64,000 nucleotides of DNA from RUG11272 sp045226335 (GTDB taxonomy: Bacteria; Bacillota; Clostridia; Christensenellales; Aristaeellaceae), in the NCBI GenBank assembly GCA_045226335.1, contig JBGVCH010000081.1, forward strand, positions 42,035 to 106,034, written 5' to 3'. Position 1 is the first letter of the stretch; each line of letters starts with the position of its first letter. Of the stretch, positions 9,051 to 17,678 are shown piece by piece. A program made the translations under genes and the position numbers. The notes under the pieces are model-generated. The model made no database searches. It had not been told where the DNA came from and was given only the letters and a program-made list of their open reading frames with translations.

Positions 9051-9818
9051 ATGGTTCTGAAATGGCGAACCCTGATCCCAGCCCTGACCCGGAGAGAACG
9101 CCGGACCGTGTACGTCTACATCCCCGACGAGGCGGAATGGGAGCCGGACAAGCGATATCCCGTCCTGTATATGTTTGACGGGCACAACGTCTTCTTCGAC
9201 GCGGACGCCACCTACGGCAAAAGCTGGGGCATGAAAGAGTATCTCGACGAGAACAGCGTACCGCTGATCGTGGTGGGCGTGGACTGCAACCATCACCCGA
9301 ACAACGGCCGGCTCAGCGAATACTCCCCTTACAGCTTCAGCGATCCGCGCTTCGGTTCGGTCACCGGCCGCGGCAAACTGTACATGGACTGGCTGACCGG
9401 GACACTGAAGCCGATGATCGACGCCCGGTACCCCACCATTCCGGATCGTACGCACACCTGGATCGCCGGCAGTTCCATGGGCGGCCTGATGAGCCTTTAC
9501 GCCATCGGCGCCTACAATCACGTGTTCAGCCGGGCCGCCGCCCTCTCTCCTTCCATCTGGGTCAACGGAAAAAAACTCCGCAAGCTGCTGCGGACCGCGG
9601 AGCTGAGCGACGACACGGTCATCTACATGGATTACGGTGCCCGAGAGATGCAGCAGCACAACGGCATGACCGAGGAGTTTGCCGCCACCGTCTGCACCCT
9701 GATGGAGCGCCGGGCCCTGGTCAACGCCCGGATCGTGCCCAACGGAGATCACTGTGAAGCCTGCTGGGAGGAACAGATCCCGTTCTTTATGGAGACGCTT
9801 TTCTACAACAGAGAATGA
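9051..9818 (+). CDS. Alpha/beta-hydrolase, putative esterase (EstD / feruloyl-esterase-like family)
   Basis: A 255-residue esterase of the PF00756 type, without a signal peptide. The nucleophile is S142 in GSSMGG, the probable oxyanion region is MFDGHN (residues 41-46), and the catalytic His is in PNGDHCEACW near the end. The start ATG 9051 follows AGAAGGA and gives the normal N-terminus of the family; an upstream in-frame extension runs into the promoter. Enzymes of this family deacylate sugars, siderophores or phenolic esters. Its place after the galactan operon makes a role in removing ester groups from plant oligosaccharides plausible but not shown. Confidence 0.82.
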   Translation: MVLKWRTLIPALTRRERRTVYVYIPDEAEWEPDKRYPVLYMFDGHNVFFDADATYGKSWGMKEYLDENSVPLIVVGVDCNHHPNNGRLSEYSPYSFSDPRFGSVTGRGKLYMDWLTGTLKPMIDARYPTIPDRTHTWIAGSSMGGLMSLYAIGAYNHVFSRAAALSPSIWVNGKKLRKLLRTAELSDDTVIYMDYGAREMQQHNGMTEEFAATVCTLMERRALVNARIVPNGDHCEACWEEQIPFFMETLFYNRE

Positions 9819-9874
9819 CTTCCAGACCGTAGTCTGTTCACCCAATGCTCGCGCTTCTCCAAAACTTCGCATAC

Positions 9875-9898
9875 AAAAACCCGCCGAAGCGGGTTTTT
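9875..9898. terminator. Bidirectional terminator between esterase and ferredoxin genes
   Basis: AAAAACCCGC-CGAA-GCGGGTTTTT is a perfect 10-bp stem with a tetraloop and T runs on both strands. It serves two convergent genes. Confidence 0.92.
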
Positions 9899-9902
9899 GT
9901 GA

Positions 9903-10073
9903 TTACTCCTGAACAGGAGCGCCGACGGGGCAGGTATCCGCGCAGGCACCGCACTCGATGCAGGTGTCAGCGTTGATCTCGTACTTGCCGTCGCCTTCGG
10001 TGATGGCTTCGACGGGGCAGCCGGCAGCGCAGGCGCCGCAGGCGATGCAGGCATCGGTGATCGTATAGGCCAT
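9903..10073 (-). CDS. 2[4Fe-4S] ferredoxin
   Basis: A 56-residue clostridial-type ferredoxin, a small cytoplasmic electron carrier for enzymes such as pyruvate:ferredoxin oxidoreductase and hydrogenase. Two CxxCxxCxxxCP motifs (CIACGACAAGCP and CIECGACADTCP) bind the two clusters, and the length is typical. The ATG at 10073 follows AAAGGAGGA with correct spacing; a longer in-frame start exists but would extend into the promoter. It is monocistronic, with a strong promoter and a terminator, as expected for an abundant protein, and indicates anaerobic metabolism. Confidence 0.97.
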   Translation of the reverse strand: MAYTITDACIACGACAAGCPVEAITEGDGKYEINADTCIECGACADTCPVGAPVQE

Positions 10074-10118
10074 GGTTGAATCCTCCTTTGCGTGTTGAAC
10101 CTCTGAAAGGTTGTCTGG

Positions 10119-10147
10119 ATTATAGCATGAAGATGGCAAAAATGCAA
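10119..10147 (-). promoter_or_regulatory. Strong sigma-A promoter for ferredoxin
   Basis: TTGCAT (10142-10147), a 17-bp spacer and a perfect TATAAT (10119-10124) on the minus strand. Confidence 0.88.
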
Positions 10148-10205
10148 GCATTTATGCGCGATGTTGAGAAATTCCGCCTCGCTGTGTTCCTTATGAATCC
10201 CTACT

Positions 10206-10220
10206 AAATCGGTCCGATTT
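10206..10220. repeat. Short perfect inverted repeat
   Basis: AAATCGG and CCGATTT are separated by one base. The repeat lies downstream of the UPF0340 stop and upstream of the ferredoxin promoter. It could be a weak terminator end or an operator; it lacks a real T run. Confidence 0.3.
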
Positions 10221-10242
10221 CGGCGCATTGCGAGGGCAAAAT

Positions 10243-10791
10243 TCACGCGTAGACGGCGCGTTCTCCGCCGATGAGCGGCAGGCGGCTGTAGGCCATGACG
10301 ATTCTGGCCGCACACAGTTGGCTCACCGACGGGCGCAGCGGCACCGCCACCGGCCGGATGTGCATACCCACCAGCGTATCCCCGATGTCGATGGCGGCGT
10401 CCGCCTGAATGCGAAGGGCCAGGGCCGGTTCCTTCATCTGCTGCCAGGCCGCGGCGGGCACACTCCCGCCGGCCTTTGGCTGGGGAACGGCATGCACCTG
10501 GGTCAGCCGCAGACGGACCAAATCGGACTTCTCCACAACGATGGCCCGGTTGAGGTGTTCACAGCACTGGAAAGCCGCGCTGAGGCCACGGGCCCGGCAG
10601 GCCTTCAGCATGGCCGCGGCGATGACCTCACCATAGGCCGGAACGCTGCCGTGGCCGATCCTCGCGCCGGCGACTTCGGACGTGGAGCAACCCAGCACAA
10701 TGATCCCGCCCTCTTCAATCTTTCCCGCCGCGCAAAGCTCCGCCACACAAGATTCCAGGGCGGATTCCGCGGCCTGTTCAAACTTAGTCAT
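10243..10791 (-). CDS. UPF0340 / TIGR01440 family protein (YwlG-like)
   Basis: A 182-residue cytoplasmic protein of the UPF0340 family, whose function is not established. Family marks include GCSTSEVAG, the stretch around FQCCEHLNRA, and DIGDTLVGMHIRPVAVP near the end. I start it at ATG 10791, which overlaps the end of the DUF2974 gene by 8 bp. A longer frame exists but would run inside the neighbour. It is the last gene of a four-gene operon. In Bacillus the relative ywlG lies by glyA, which is not the case here. Confidence 0.85.
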   Translation of the reverse strand: MTKFEQAAESALESCVAELCAAGKIEEGGIIVLGCSTSEVAGARIGHGSVPAYGEVIAAAMLKACRARGLSAAFQCCEHLNRAIVVEKSDLVRLRLTQVHAVPQPKAGGSVPAAAWQQMKEPALALRIQADAAIDIGDTLVGMHIRPVAVPLRPSVSQLCAARIVMAYSRLPLIGGERAVYA

Positions 10792-11938
10792 TGCCTCTGC
10801 CTCCCCCGAACAGTTTTCCCAGCAGCTTGCTCGCCGCCTTGTTGATGAGCCTGCTGGCACCTTCCGTCACCACATTGCCGGCACCGTAGGCCAGCGCGTT
10901 GCGGAACTGGCTGCTGACCACGTCGCGGGTTTCCTGATCCATTCCGCCCACGGTGGAGAGCGCGGCGGGCAGGCTCAGCAGCAGTTTGCCTTTCAGTTCC
11001 GCCAGCGTTCTGGCGCCGCTGGATTCGACGACGTAAAACATGGAATCGATGATCTTCTGCCGCTGGTCCATGCTGACTTCGCTGAGCAGATCGTGCATGG
11101 TCCGGTCGATGACCTTGGAATAGAATTTCGCCTCACCGGCCATCCGGAAGCTGTCGGGCTCCTGGGTCTGCCAGGTAAAGAGATCGTGCTGCGCCATGCC
11201 CTCCGCGTCTGAGCAGACCACCACATATTCGGTGTTATAGCCCAGCAGCAGGCCGATAAACGAAGCTTCCGGGATGACGGAGCGCATCCGGTCTTTGACC
11301 TCCCGGTAGGCCGGCAGCGCCAGGCTCGCGTCGTCCAGGCCCGGCCCGTCGAAGGACCACACGCGCCCGATTCTCCGGCGGATCTCGGCCGGCGCGTGAA
11401 CAGCGGCGTAGACCGACAGATTCCCTCCCTTGGAATGCCCGCACAGGACGAGGTTTCCCTCGGTGAACCGGGCGACCTGCTCGAGATAGGCCACCGCCGC
11501 CGTCTGTGAGGCCACCGGGCTCTCATAGAGCATGGCGAAATCCTCGTGCCAGCCCACCAGGGTCGCGTCGGTCCCCCGAAAGCAGACCACACTTCCGTAC
11601 CCGGGCAGCAGGCAGGTCACGGCGGCAAACTGAATCCGCGGCTCATCCTGTAGGATGTTGACAAACCCCGTCATGCGGGCCTCTTTGAACCGGACCGAGC
11701 GCGCCATGCGGTGCAGCAGGACGATCTGCTTGTCCCGCTTGGTCTCCGCGCTGTCCCCCGGGTTCAGATACTGATCCGCGATGGAGAAGAGGCTTGCCCC
11801 GCCGGCGGTCTCAGCAGCCGGCAGCATATCCAGGTAACAGATGGCGGAAAGCGCTAGGGCATCCAGGTCGTTGAAAGGCGCGCTGCCGCCGATGGGTTTG
11901 TCCGCACACCAGGTCAGATAGTCCAGGATATCGGCCAT
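10784..11938 (-). CDS. Lipase-like alpha/beta-hydrolase, DUF2974 (Mbeg1-like)
   Basis: A 384-residue protein of the DUF2974 family. It has RGTD at residues 121-124 and the nucleophile elbow GHSKGG with S169, the layout of a class 3 lipase-like fold. The C-terminal 90 residues are helical and end in a Gly-rich tail (KLFGGGRGND). No signal peptide is visible. The start ATG 11938 follows GGGGAGGGAG. Related proteins are common in Clostridia and lactic acid bacteria, and their substrate is unknown. It lies 35 bp after the secreted protein gene and overlaps the UPF0340 gene. Confidence 0.83.
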   Translation of the reverse strand: MADILDYLTWCADKPIGGSAPFNDLDALALSAICYLDMLPAAETAGGASLFSIADQYLNPGDSAETKRDKQIVLLHRMARSVRFKEARMTGFVNILQDEPRIQFAAVTCLLPGYGSVVCFRGTDATLVGWHEDFAMLYESPVASQTAAVAYLEQVARFTEGNLVLCGHSKGGNLSVYAAVHAPAEIRRRIGRVWSFDGPGLDDASLALPAYREVKDRMRSVIPEASFIGLLLGYNTEYVVVCSDAEGMAQHDLFTWQTQEPDSFRMAGEAKFYSKVIDRTMHDLLSEVSMDQRQKIIDSMFYVVESSGARTLAELKGKLLLSLPAALSTVGGMDQETRDVVSSQFRNALAYGAGNVVTEGASRLINKAASKLLGKLFGGGRGND

Positions 11939-11973
11939 CCCGCTCCCTCCCCTTTCAGCTTTTCTTTTTGTGG

Positions 11974-12585
11974 TCAGTCCATGGCTGGATTCCACCGTTC
12001 CTCCAGGCGGGTCAGATCCTGCTGAAGGCCGCCCAGAGAGACGTAATTGGATCGGATCCTCCCGGCCTCCGCGGCATCGACGGTCACTGTGCCGATGACG
12101 GTCCGATAGCCCAGAAGGGTGAAGGAAACCTTTTCCCCATGCGCCTTTGCAAGCGCTTCCAGCAGTTCCCATCCGTCGCCCACCAGGTAAACCGAGTAAT
12201 CCTCCTGATAGTTGGAATCGTATTCCGACCCCCGGGTCGTGACGCTCCAGGTCCAGGCCCGGTCGCCAAACCGCAGCGTCATGGTGTCGGCGTACAGCTC
12301 GTCTTCCATGTTCATCGCCAGGGTGAAGCGGATCACCACCAGATCGCCGTTTGCCAGTTCCACGTAATCGAGGAAGCCATAGACTTCCCCGTCGTCCGTC
12401 TCGCCGAAAAAAGGCTGGTTTTCACTCCGGTATACTGTGTCGATGCCGTTGTCGTCCAGGAAAGACGTTATGGTTTCATCGTTCTCCAGCGCAGCCAGGT
12501 CAAAGCCTTCCCAATCCTCGGCGCAGGCGGCGAAGGCCAACAGGCAGGCCACCGCGGTCAGCAACCACAGAAACCGGCTTTTCAC
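11974..12585 (-). CDS. Secreted protein of unknown function
   Basis: A 203-residue protein with a clear signal peptide (MKSRFLWLLTAVACLLAFAA, cleavage after the Ala-Cys-Ala region). CAEDW could be read as a poor lipobox, so a lipoprotein is possible. The mature part is acidic and seems rich in beta strands, with no motif that I recognise. Its ATG overlaps the stop of the DUF1015 gene by 4 bp (ATGA), so the two are translationally coupled. Confidence 0.75.
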   Translation of the reverse strand: MKSRFLWLLTAVACLLAFAACAEDWEGFDLAALENDETITSFLDDNGIDTVYRSENQPFFGETDDGEVYGFLDYVELANGDLVVIRFTLAMNMEDELYADTMTLRFGDRAWTWSVTTRGSEYDSNYQEDYSVYLVGDGWELLEALAKAHGEKVSFTLLGYRTVIGTVTVDAAEAGRIRSNYVSLGGLQQDLTRLEERWNPAMD

Positions 12586-13829
12586 TCCGCATCCCCCTTC
12601 CGGATCTTTCTCGCCTCGAGATAATAGCGCTTCTCGGCCGCGTGTCCCATGGAGAACGTCTTTCTCGGAAGGACGCCGTCTTTGGCGATGCCCGGGAACA
12701 GGCCTTCCTTCGGGATGGCGGGCAGAAGGAACGCCATGGCGCCCGGACCGCGCCCCAGCCGGGCAGCGGTATCATCGCCGTGAATGTAGTCGATCTGGTC
12801 CGCGCGAACGGTCTCGTCCAGAAAGCGCTGCAGGATGGCAACCGGCAGCTGGCCCAGGGCGAGATCCAGCGTCAGAACACCCTCGCCCTCCGCGCTGACC
12901 CACCGGATGGCGTGCCCTTCCGCGGCGCAGATCCCTTCCGCCGCCCGGAGCAGCCGCGCCGGATCGACGCCCGTCACGACGCGATGGATGGGCTCGAACT
13001 GCTGAGCCGCGTCCCGGATATTCTCCAGTTCCACCATCGCGCAGCTTGCGGGGTGACCTTCCGTCTCATCGGGGTGCTCCCTGCGCAGCGTCTCCCAGCA
13101 GTCCTTCGCCGTGGCCAGGGAATGGTTGCCATCCCCCACGGCATAGAGAATGGGCGATACGCCGATGGACGCGTACTTGTCCGCCATGCGCTGCTCGTAG
13201 TCCGCGATGCGCGCCTCGAGCCGCTCTCGGGCCTGCCCGTCCACCAGCCACCCCGCAATATGCCCGCCGTCCTGCATCAGGTCGAAGTCATACAGCTTGG
13301 GAAGCGCGTCCTTTTCACCCGTGAGGGTCTCGATGACGCACTCCCGGTCGTCGTCGCAGAGCATCAGCACATGGCTGAGTTCCAGCGGCGCGTCCCGGCG
13401 GATGGCCACCCTCGGCGGGATGCGTTCCACCACGGTGCGCTCCGTGGCCCGGATGGCGCTGTCCGCGTCCGGGCGATAGTCGTAGGCGTCCAGGTCCACC
13501 GCGCCGACGATGCCGCGCCGCACAGCGCCGTTGGCCAGGGTGCGCTCCACATAAACGAAGGCGCCCGGATACGACCGGAAGATCGCCCGGTGCAGCGCGT
13601 CCCGCATGGATTCGTTGATGAAGGCGATGCGCTTTTCCCGGTCGGACTTCAGCCAGGCCTCCGGAAAGATCAGGTTCAGGGCGGAAGGCGCATCCCCCAC
13701 CGCTGTTTTGACCGCATCCCAGTATTCCGGTTCGGACGTATACTGGTCGCAGGCGATGACCGCCCAGCGCGGCAGCATGGATTCTTCGGGGATCAGCAGG
13801 TCCGCCCTGTGAAAGACGGTTGCGCTCAT
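12582..13829 (-). CDS. DUF1015 family protein
   Basis: A 415-residue cytoplasmic protein of the DUF1015 family, length normal. Family marks are the N-terminal RWAVIACDQYTSEPEYW, the central YAVGDGNHSLATAK and the end FSMGHAAEKRYYLEARK. No enzymatic role is settled; homologues often occur near serine biosynthesis genes, but none are found here. It is the first gene of an operon that continues with the secreted protein, DUF2974 and UPF0340 genes, under the promoter at 13878-13905. Confidence 0.88.
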   Translation of the reverse strand: MSATVFHRADLLIPEESMLPRWAVIACDQYTSEPEYWDAVKTAVGDAPSALNLIFPEAWLKSDREKRIAFINESMRDALHRAIFRSYPGAFVYVERTLANGAVRRGIVGAVDLDAYDYRPDADSAIRATERTVVERIPPRVAIRRDAPLELSHVLMLCDDDRECVIETLTGEKDALPKLYDFDLMQDGGHIAGWLVDGQARERLEARIADYEQRMADKYASIGVSPILYAVGDGNHSLATAKDCWETLRREHPDETEGHPASCAMVELENIRDAAQQFEPIHRVVTGVDPARLLRAAEGICAAEGHAIRWVSAEGEGVLTLDLALGQLPVAILQRFLDETVRADQIDYIHGDDTAARLGRGPGAMAFLLPAIPKEGLFPGIAKDGVLPRKTFSMGHAAEKRYYLEARKIRKGDAE

Positions 13830-13877
13830 CGGTTCTCCTCCATTCTTCTTCGGGATCCTCTATGTTCACTCACGGAT

Positions 13878-13905
13878 ATTATACATCATTCCCGGTGCAA
13901 AGCAA
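13878..13905 (-). promoter_or_regulatory. Promoter for the DUF1015 operon
   Basis: TTGCTT (13900-13905), a 16-bp spacer and TATAAT (13878-13883) on the minus strand. Confidence 0.75.
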
Positions 13906-13960
13906 CCATTTTGTCCGCAGTGTTTGCCAGCAGCCGCGTCCATCATCCGGCGCCTGTTTG

Positions 13961-13994
13961 AAAAGCCACGCCCGTCGGGAAACGGACGTGGCTT
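13961..13994 (-). terminator. Terminator after carB
   Basis: AAGCCACGTCCGT pairs with ACGGGCGTGGCTT (one G-T pair) around a short loop, ending in TTTT on the minus strand. Confidence 0.88.
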
Positions 13995-13999
13995 CGGGG

Positions 14000-16900
14000 T
14001 TACCGGATGTGACTATGGCGTTCCTGCAGAGACTGGACGCCGCTCTGCCCGCTCTGCACCGCCAGGATGCCCTTGGCGCTGGCCAGGGCCGCGGCGATGG
14101 TGGTGATATAGGGCACACGGCTCTTGATGCAGGCCTTCCGGATATAGCTGTCATCCGGACCGCGGCCGCTGCCGACGGGCGTGTTGACCACCAGCTGAAC
14201 CTTGCCGTTGGTGATGACGTCATAGCAGTCCGGGCGCCCCTCGTCGATCTTGAAGACTTCCTCCACAGGGATGCCGTGGCTGATGAGGAGTGCGGCGGTG
14301 CCGGACGTGGACAGGATCTTGAAGCCAGCCTGCACAAAGGTCTTCGCGACCTCCACGACCTCGGGCTTGTCCTTGTCGTTTACTGTGATCAGGACGGTCC
14401 CGCCGGTGGGCAGCGCCGTCTTGGTGGCTTCTTCCGCTTTGAAGAAGGCTTCGCCCACGGTATCCGCGATGCCCAGCACTTCGCCGGTGGAGCGCATTTC
14501 CGGCCCCAGCAGCGGATCCACTTCCGGGAACATATTGAAGGGGAAGACAGCTTCCTTGACGCCGTAGTGCGGAATGACCCGCTCCTTCAGCCCCTTCAGC
14601 GGCGATTCCTTGCCGGTGAACTCGTCGGTGATGATTTCCGTGGCCAGCGGCACCATGGCGATGTTGCAGACCTTGGACACCAGCGGCACGGTGCGGCTGG
14701 CTCTGGGGTTCGCCTCCAGGACATACACGATGCCGTTCTCAATGGCGTACTGCATATTCATCAGGCCGCGGACATGCATTTCCTTCGCGATGCGGCGGGT
14801 GTATTCCTTGATGGTTTCCAGCTGCTCCGGCGGGATGTTCTTCGACGGGATGATGCAGGCGGAGTCGCCGGAATGGACACCCGCCAGTTCAATGTGTTCC
14901 ATCACCGCGGGTACATAGGCATCCGTGCCGTCCGCGATGGCGTCCGCCTCGCACTCCATGGCGTGGCGCAGGAAGCGGTCGATGAGGATGGGCCGGTCGG
15001 GCGTCACGCCGATGGCCGCGTCCATGTAGCCGCGAAGCGCATCGTCGTTGTACACCACTTCCATGCCCCGGCCGCCCAGCACATAGCTGGGGCGGACCAT
15101 CACCGGGTAACCGATGCGGTGGGCGATCTCCCGGGCTTCCTCGTAGTTCACCGCCATCCCCGACTCGGGCATGGGGATCCCCAGCTTGTCCATCATGGCC
15201 CGGAACAGATCGCGGTCCTCCGCCATGTCGATGACAGACGGCGGGGTCCCCAGAATGTGGACGCCGTTTTTCTCCAGCGCCCCGGCCAGATTCAGCGGCG
15301 TCTGACCGCCGAACTGCGCGATGACGCCCAGGGGCTTCTCGTGGCGGTAGATGGAGAGCACGTCCTCCAGCGTCAGGGGCTCAAAATACAGCTTGTCGGA
15401 GGTGTCGTAGTCCGTGGAAACCGTCTCCGGATTGCAGTTGACAATGATGGTTTTGAATCCTGCCTTGTGGAGCGCCTTGGCCGCGTGGACACAGCAGTAG
15501 TCAAACTCAATGCCCTGGCCGATGCGGTTGGGACCGCCGCCCAGGATCATGATCTTTTTCTCGTCGGGCATCGCCGCAGTCTCTTTCGCGGGATGATAGG
15601 TGGAGTAATAGTAAGCGCTGTCCTTGGTGCCGCTGACGTGCACGCCTTCCCAGACCTCCGTGACACCGGCGGCCTCGCGGGCTTCCCGGATGGCGTCCTC
15701 GTCCACGCGGAGGATCTGGCTGAGATACTTGTCGGAGAAACCGTCCAGCTTGGCCCGGCGCAGCACATCGATGGGCGGAACGGCGCCTGCGTACTTAAGC
15801 AGGGCTTCCTCCTCCTCAACAAGTTCCTTCATCTGCTCGAGGAAATAAGGCTTGATGGCGGTGAGCTTATACAGCTCCTCGACGGTCGCGCCCTTGCGCA
15901 GCGCCTCATACATCACGAACTGGCGCTGACTGGTGGGATAGCGCAGAAGGCGCAGCAGCTCCTCCTTGGTCTTCTCGTGATATTCCTTGGCCCAGCCCAG
16001 ACCGTACCGCCCCTGCTCCAGCGAGCGGATGGCCTTCTGGAAGGCTTCCTTGTAGGTCTTGCCGATGGACATGACCTCGCCCACGGCCCGCATCTGGGTG
16101 CCCAGCTTGTCCTCCACGCCCTTGAACTTTTCAAAGGCCCAGCGGGCGAACTTGATGACCACATAATCTCCGTCGGGATAATACTTGTCCAGCGTGCCGT
16201 ACTTGCCGCAGGGGATCTCGTCCAGGGTGAGGCCGGAGGCCAGCATGGCAGAGACCAGGGCAATGGGGAAACCGGTGGCCTTGGAAGCAAGAGCCGAGGA
16301 GCGGGACGTCCTGGGGTTGATCTCAATGACGATGATCCGGCCGGTCTGCGTGTTGCGCGCGAACTGGACGTTCGTCCCGCCGATGACCTGCACTTCATCC
16401 ACGATGCGGTATGCCTGACGCTGGAGCTCTTGCTGAACGTCCTCCGGGATGGTGAGCATGGGGGCCGAACAGAAGGAATCGCCGGTGTGCACCCCAAGGG
16501 GATCGATGTTTTCGATGAAGCAGACCGTGATCATCTGGCCCTTGGCGTCCCGGACAACCTCCAGTTCCAGCTCCTCCCAGCCGAGAACGCTCTCTTCCAC
16601 CAGCACCTGACCCACCAGGGAGGCCTGGAGACCCCGGGCGCAGACTGTCTTCAGCTCTTCGGTGTTGTAGACCAGGCCGCCGCCCGCACCGCCCATGGTA
16701 TAGGCCGGGCGGAGCACAACGGGATAGCCCAGCTGATCGGCAATCTTCAGTGCTTCTTCCACGGAATAGGCCACTTCGCTGCGGGCCATTTCGATCCCCA
16801 GCTTGTTCATGGTCTTCTTGAATTCGATCCGATCCTCACCGCGCTGGATGGCGTCCACCTGAACGCCGATGACCTTCACGCCATATTTGTCCAGAACCCC

Positions 16901-17215
16901 CTGCTCCGCCAGCTCGGAACAAAGGTTCAGGCCGCTCTGGCCGCCCAGATTGGGAAGCAGGGCATCGGGGCGCTCCTTGGCGATGATCTGCTCCAGCCGC
17001 TGCACATTCAGGGGCTCGATGTATGTCACATCGGCAATGCCCGGATCCGTCATAATGGTGGCCGGGTTGGAATTGACCAGGATGATCTCATAGCCCAGCT
17101 GCCGCAGCGCCTTGCAGGCCTGTGTGCCGGAATAGTCGAACTCGCACGCCTGGCCAATGATGATGGGGCCGGAACCGATGATCAATACCTTGTGGATGTC
17201 TTGCCTCTTTGCCAT
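14000..17215 (-). CDS. carB: Carbamoyl-phosphate synthase large subunit
   Basis: This 1071-residue protein makes carbamoyl phosphate from bicarbonate, ammonia and 2 ATP for arginine and pyrimidine synthesis. It shows the duplicated ATP-grasp layout: GSGPIIIGQACEFDYSG opens the first half, and GGGPNRIGQGIEFDYC opens the second near residue 555. The C-terminal allosteric (MGS-like) domain follows (ILSTSGTAALL). The length is complete. carA, which supplies ammonia from glutamine and is usually adjacent, is not found on either side: tRNA-Leu lies upstream and a terminator downstream. The gene is therefore monocistronic, and the small subunit must be encoded elsewhere. Confidence 0.97.
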   Translation of the reverse strand: MAKRQDIHKVLIIGSGPIIIGQACEFDYSGTQACKALRQLGYEIILVNSNPATIMTDPGIADVTYIEPLNVQRLEQIIAKERPDALLPNLGGQSGLNLCSELAEQGVLDKYGVKVIGVQVDAIQRGEDRIEFKKTMNKLGIEMARSEVAYSVEEALKIADQLGYPVVLRPAYTMGGAGGGLVYNTEELKTVCARGLQASLVGQVLVEESVLGWEELELEVVRDAKGQMITVCFIENIDPLGVHTGDSFCSAPMLTIPEDVQQELQRQAYRIVDEVQVIGGTNVQFARNTQTGRIIVIEINPRTSRSSALASKATGFPIALVSAMLASGLTLDEIPCGKYGTLDKYYPDGDYVVIKFARWAFEKFKGVEDKLGTQMRAVGEVMSIGKTYKEAFQKAIRSLEQGRYGLGWAKEYHEKTKEELLRLLRYPTSQRQFVMYEALRKGATVEELYKLTAIKPYFLEQMKELVEEEEALLKYAGAVPPIDVLRRAKLDGFSDKYLSQILRVDEDAIREAREAAGVTEVWEGVHVSGTKDSAYYYSTYHPAKETAAMPDEKKIMILGGGPNRIGQGIEFDYCCVHAAKALHKAGFKTIIVNCNPETVSTDYDTSDKLYFEPLTLEDVLSIYRHEKPLGVIAQFGGQTPLNLAGALEKNGVHILGTPPSVIDMAEDRDLFRAMMDKLGIPMPESGMAVNYEEAREIAHRIGYPVMVRPSYVLGGRGMEVVYNDDALRGYMDAAIGVTPDRPILIDRFLRHAMECEADAIADGTDAYVPAVMEHIELAGVHSGDSACIIPSKNIPPEQLETIKEYTRRIAKEMHVRGLMNMQYAIENGIVYVLEANPRASRTVPLVSKVCNIAMVPLATEIITDEFTGKESPLKGLKERVIPHYGVKEAVFPFNMFPEVDPLLGPEMRSTGEVLGIADTVGEAFFKAEEATKTALPTGGTVLITVNDKDKPEVVEVAKTFVQAGFKILSTSGTAALLISHGIPVEEVFKIDEGRPDCYDVITNGKVQLVVNTPVGSGRGPDDSYIRKACIKSRVPYITTIAAALASAKGILAVQSGQSGVQSLQERHSHIR

Positions 17216-17281
17216 TTCTCTTCCCTCTTCCAGCGTCCTGCGTGTGCGGTGAACAGTCCGCGCTTCCCGCGAACCGCAGAC

Positions 17282-17310
17282 ATTATAGCAACTCTTCCCC
17301 CCGCTTACAA
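17282..17310 (-). promoter_or_regulatory. Promoter for carB
   Basis: TTGTAA (17305-17310), a 17-bp spacer and a perfect TATAAT (17282-17287) on the minus strand. The leader is about 60 nt. I see no PyrR-type attenuator in it. Confidence 0.8.
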
Positions 17311-17385
17311 GCGGCCGGGAATGAAAAACGAAAAAAGTTCAGCCTTCCGCCGATGCGGACCGCCGCGCAAATTTCGGCAAAGCGC

Positions 17386-17414
17386 TTGACAAAGAATCTG
17401 GCGGGCGGTATAAT
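17386..17414 (+). promoter_or_regulatory. Consensus promoter for tRNA-Leu
   Basis: A perfect TTGACA (17386-17391), a 17-bp spacer and a perfect TATAAT (17409-17414), as expected for a stable RNA gene. Confidence 0.93.
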
Positions 17415-17437
17415 ACCGACGTTGCCTGACGGCACAT

Positions 17438-17519
17438 GCGGCTGTGGCGGAATCGGCATACGCGCACGTTTGAGGGGCGTGTCTCGAGAGAGGTTCGGGT
17501 TCAAGTCCCGTCGGCCGCA
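17438..17519 (+). tRNA. tRNA-Leu (anticodon GAG)
   Basis: The acceptor stem is GCGGCTG paired with CGGCCGC (one T-G pair), with A as the discriminator base. The anticodon arm CACGT/GCGTG has loop TTGAGGG, which gives anticodon GAG and reads CTC/CTT leucine codons. The T loop is TTCAAGT. A long variable arm (TCTCGAGAGA region) marks it as class II. The 3' CCA is not encoded directly after the discriminator, since the next bases are CACCA. Confidence 0.93.
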
Positions 17520-17525
17520 CACCAA

Positions 17526-17557
17526 GGCTCCGGTCATGAACCGGGGTCTTTTCGTTT
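17526..17557 (+). terminator. Terminator after tRNA-Leu
   Basis: A 9-bp stem (GGCTCCGGT with ACCGGGGTC, including G-T pairs), a 5-base loop and TTTTCGTTT. Confidence 0.8.
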
Positions 17558-17602
17558 CCTTCGCGGGATATGAATCATCCTCCTGAATCCCACGGATTCC
17601 GC

Positions 17603-17631
17603 TTGATCCCTTGTCCGATTTGATATACAAT
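17603..17631 (+). promoter_or_regulatory. Promoter for the transglutaminase-like gene
   Basis: TTGATC (17603-17608), a 17-bp spacer and TACAAT (17626-17631). Confidence 0.7.
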
Positions 17632-17678
17632 AGGAAAGTACCCGTCCGCCAACCGAGATCACGAAACGAGGAAGATCG

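Noticed and set aside
13820..17389. An 1189-codon open frame on the plus strand
   Set aside because: It lies antisense to carB, which is full length and clear. The plus frame is rich in His, Asp and Gly from reversed codons and has no domain.
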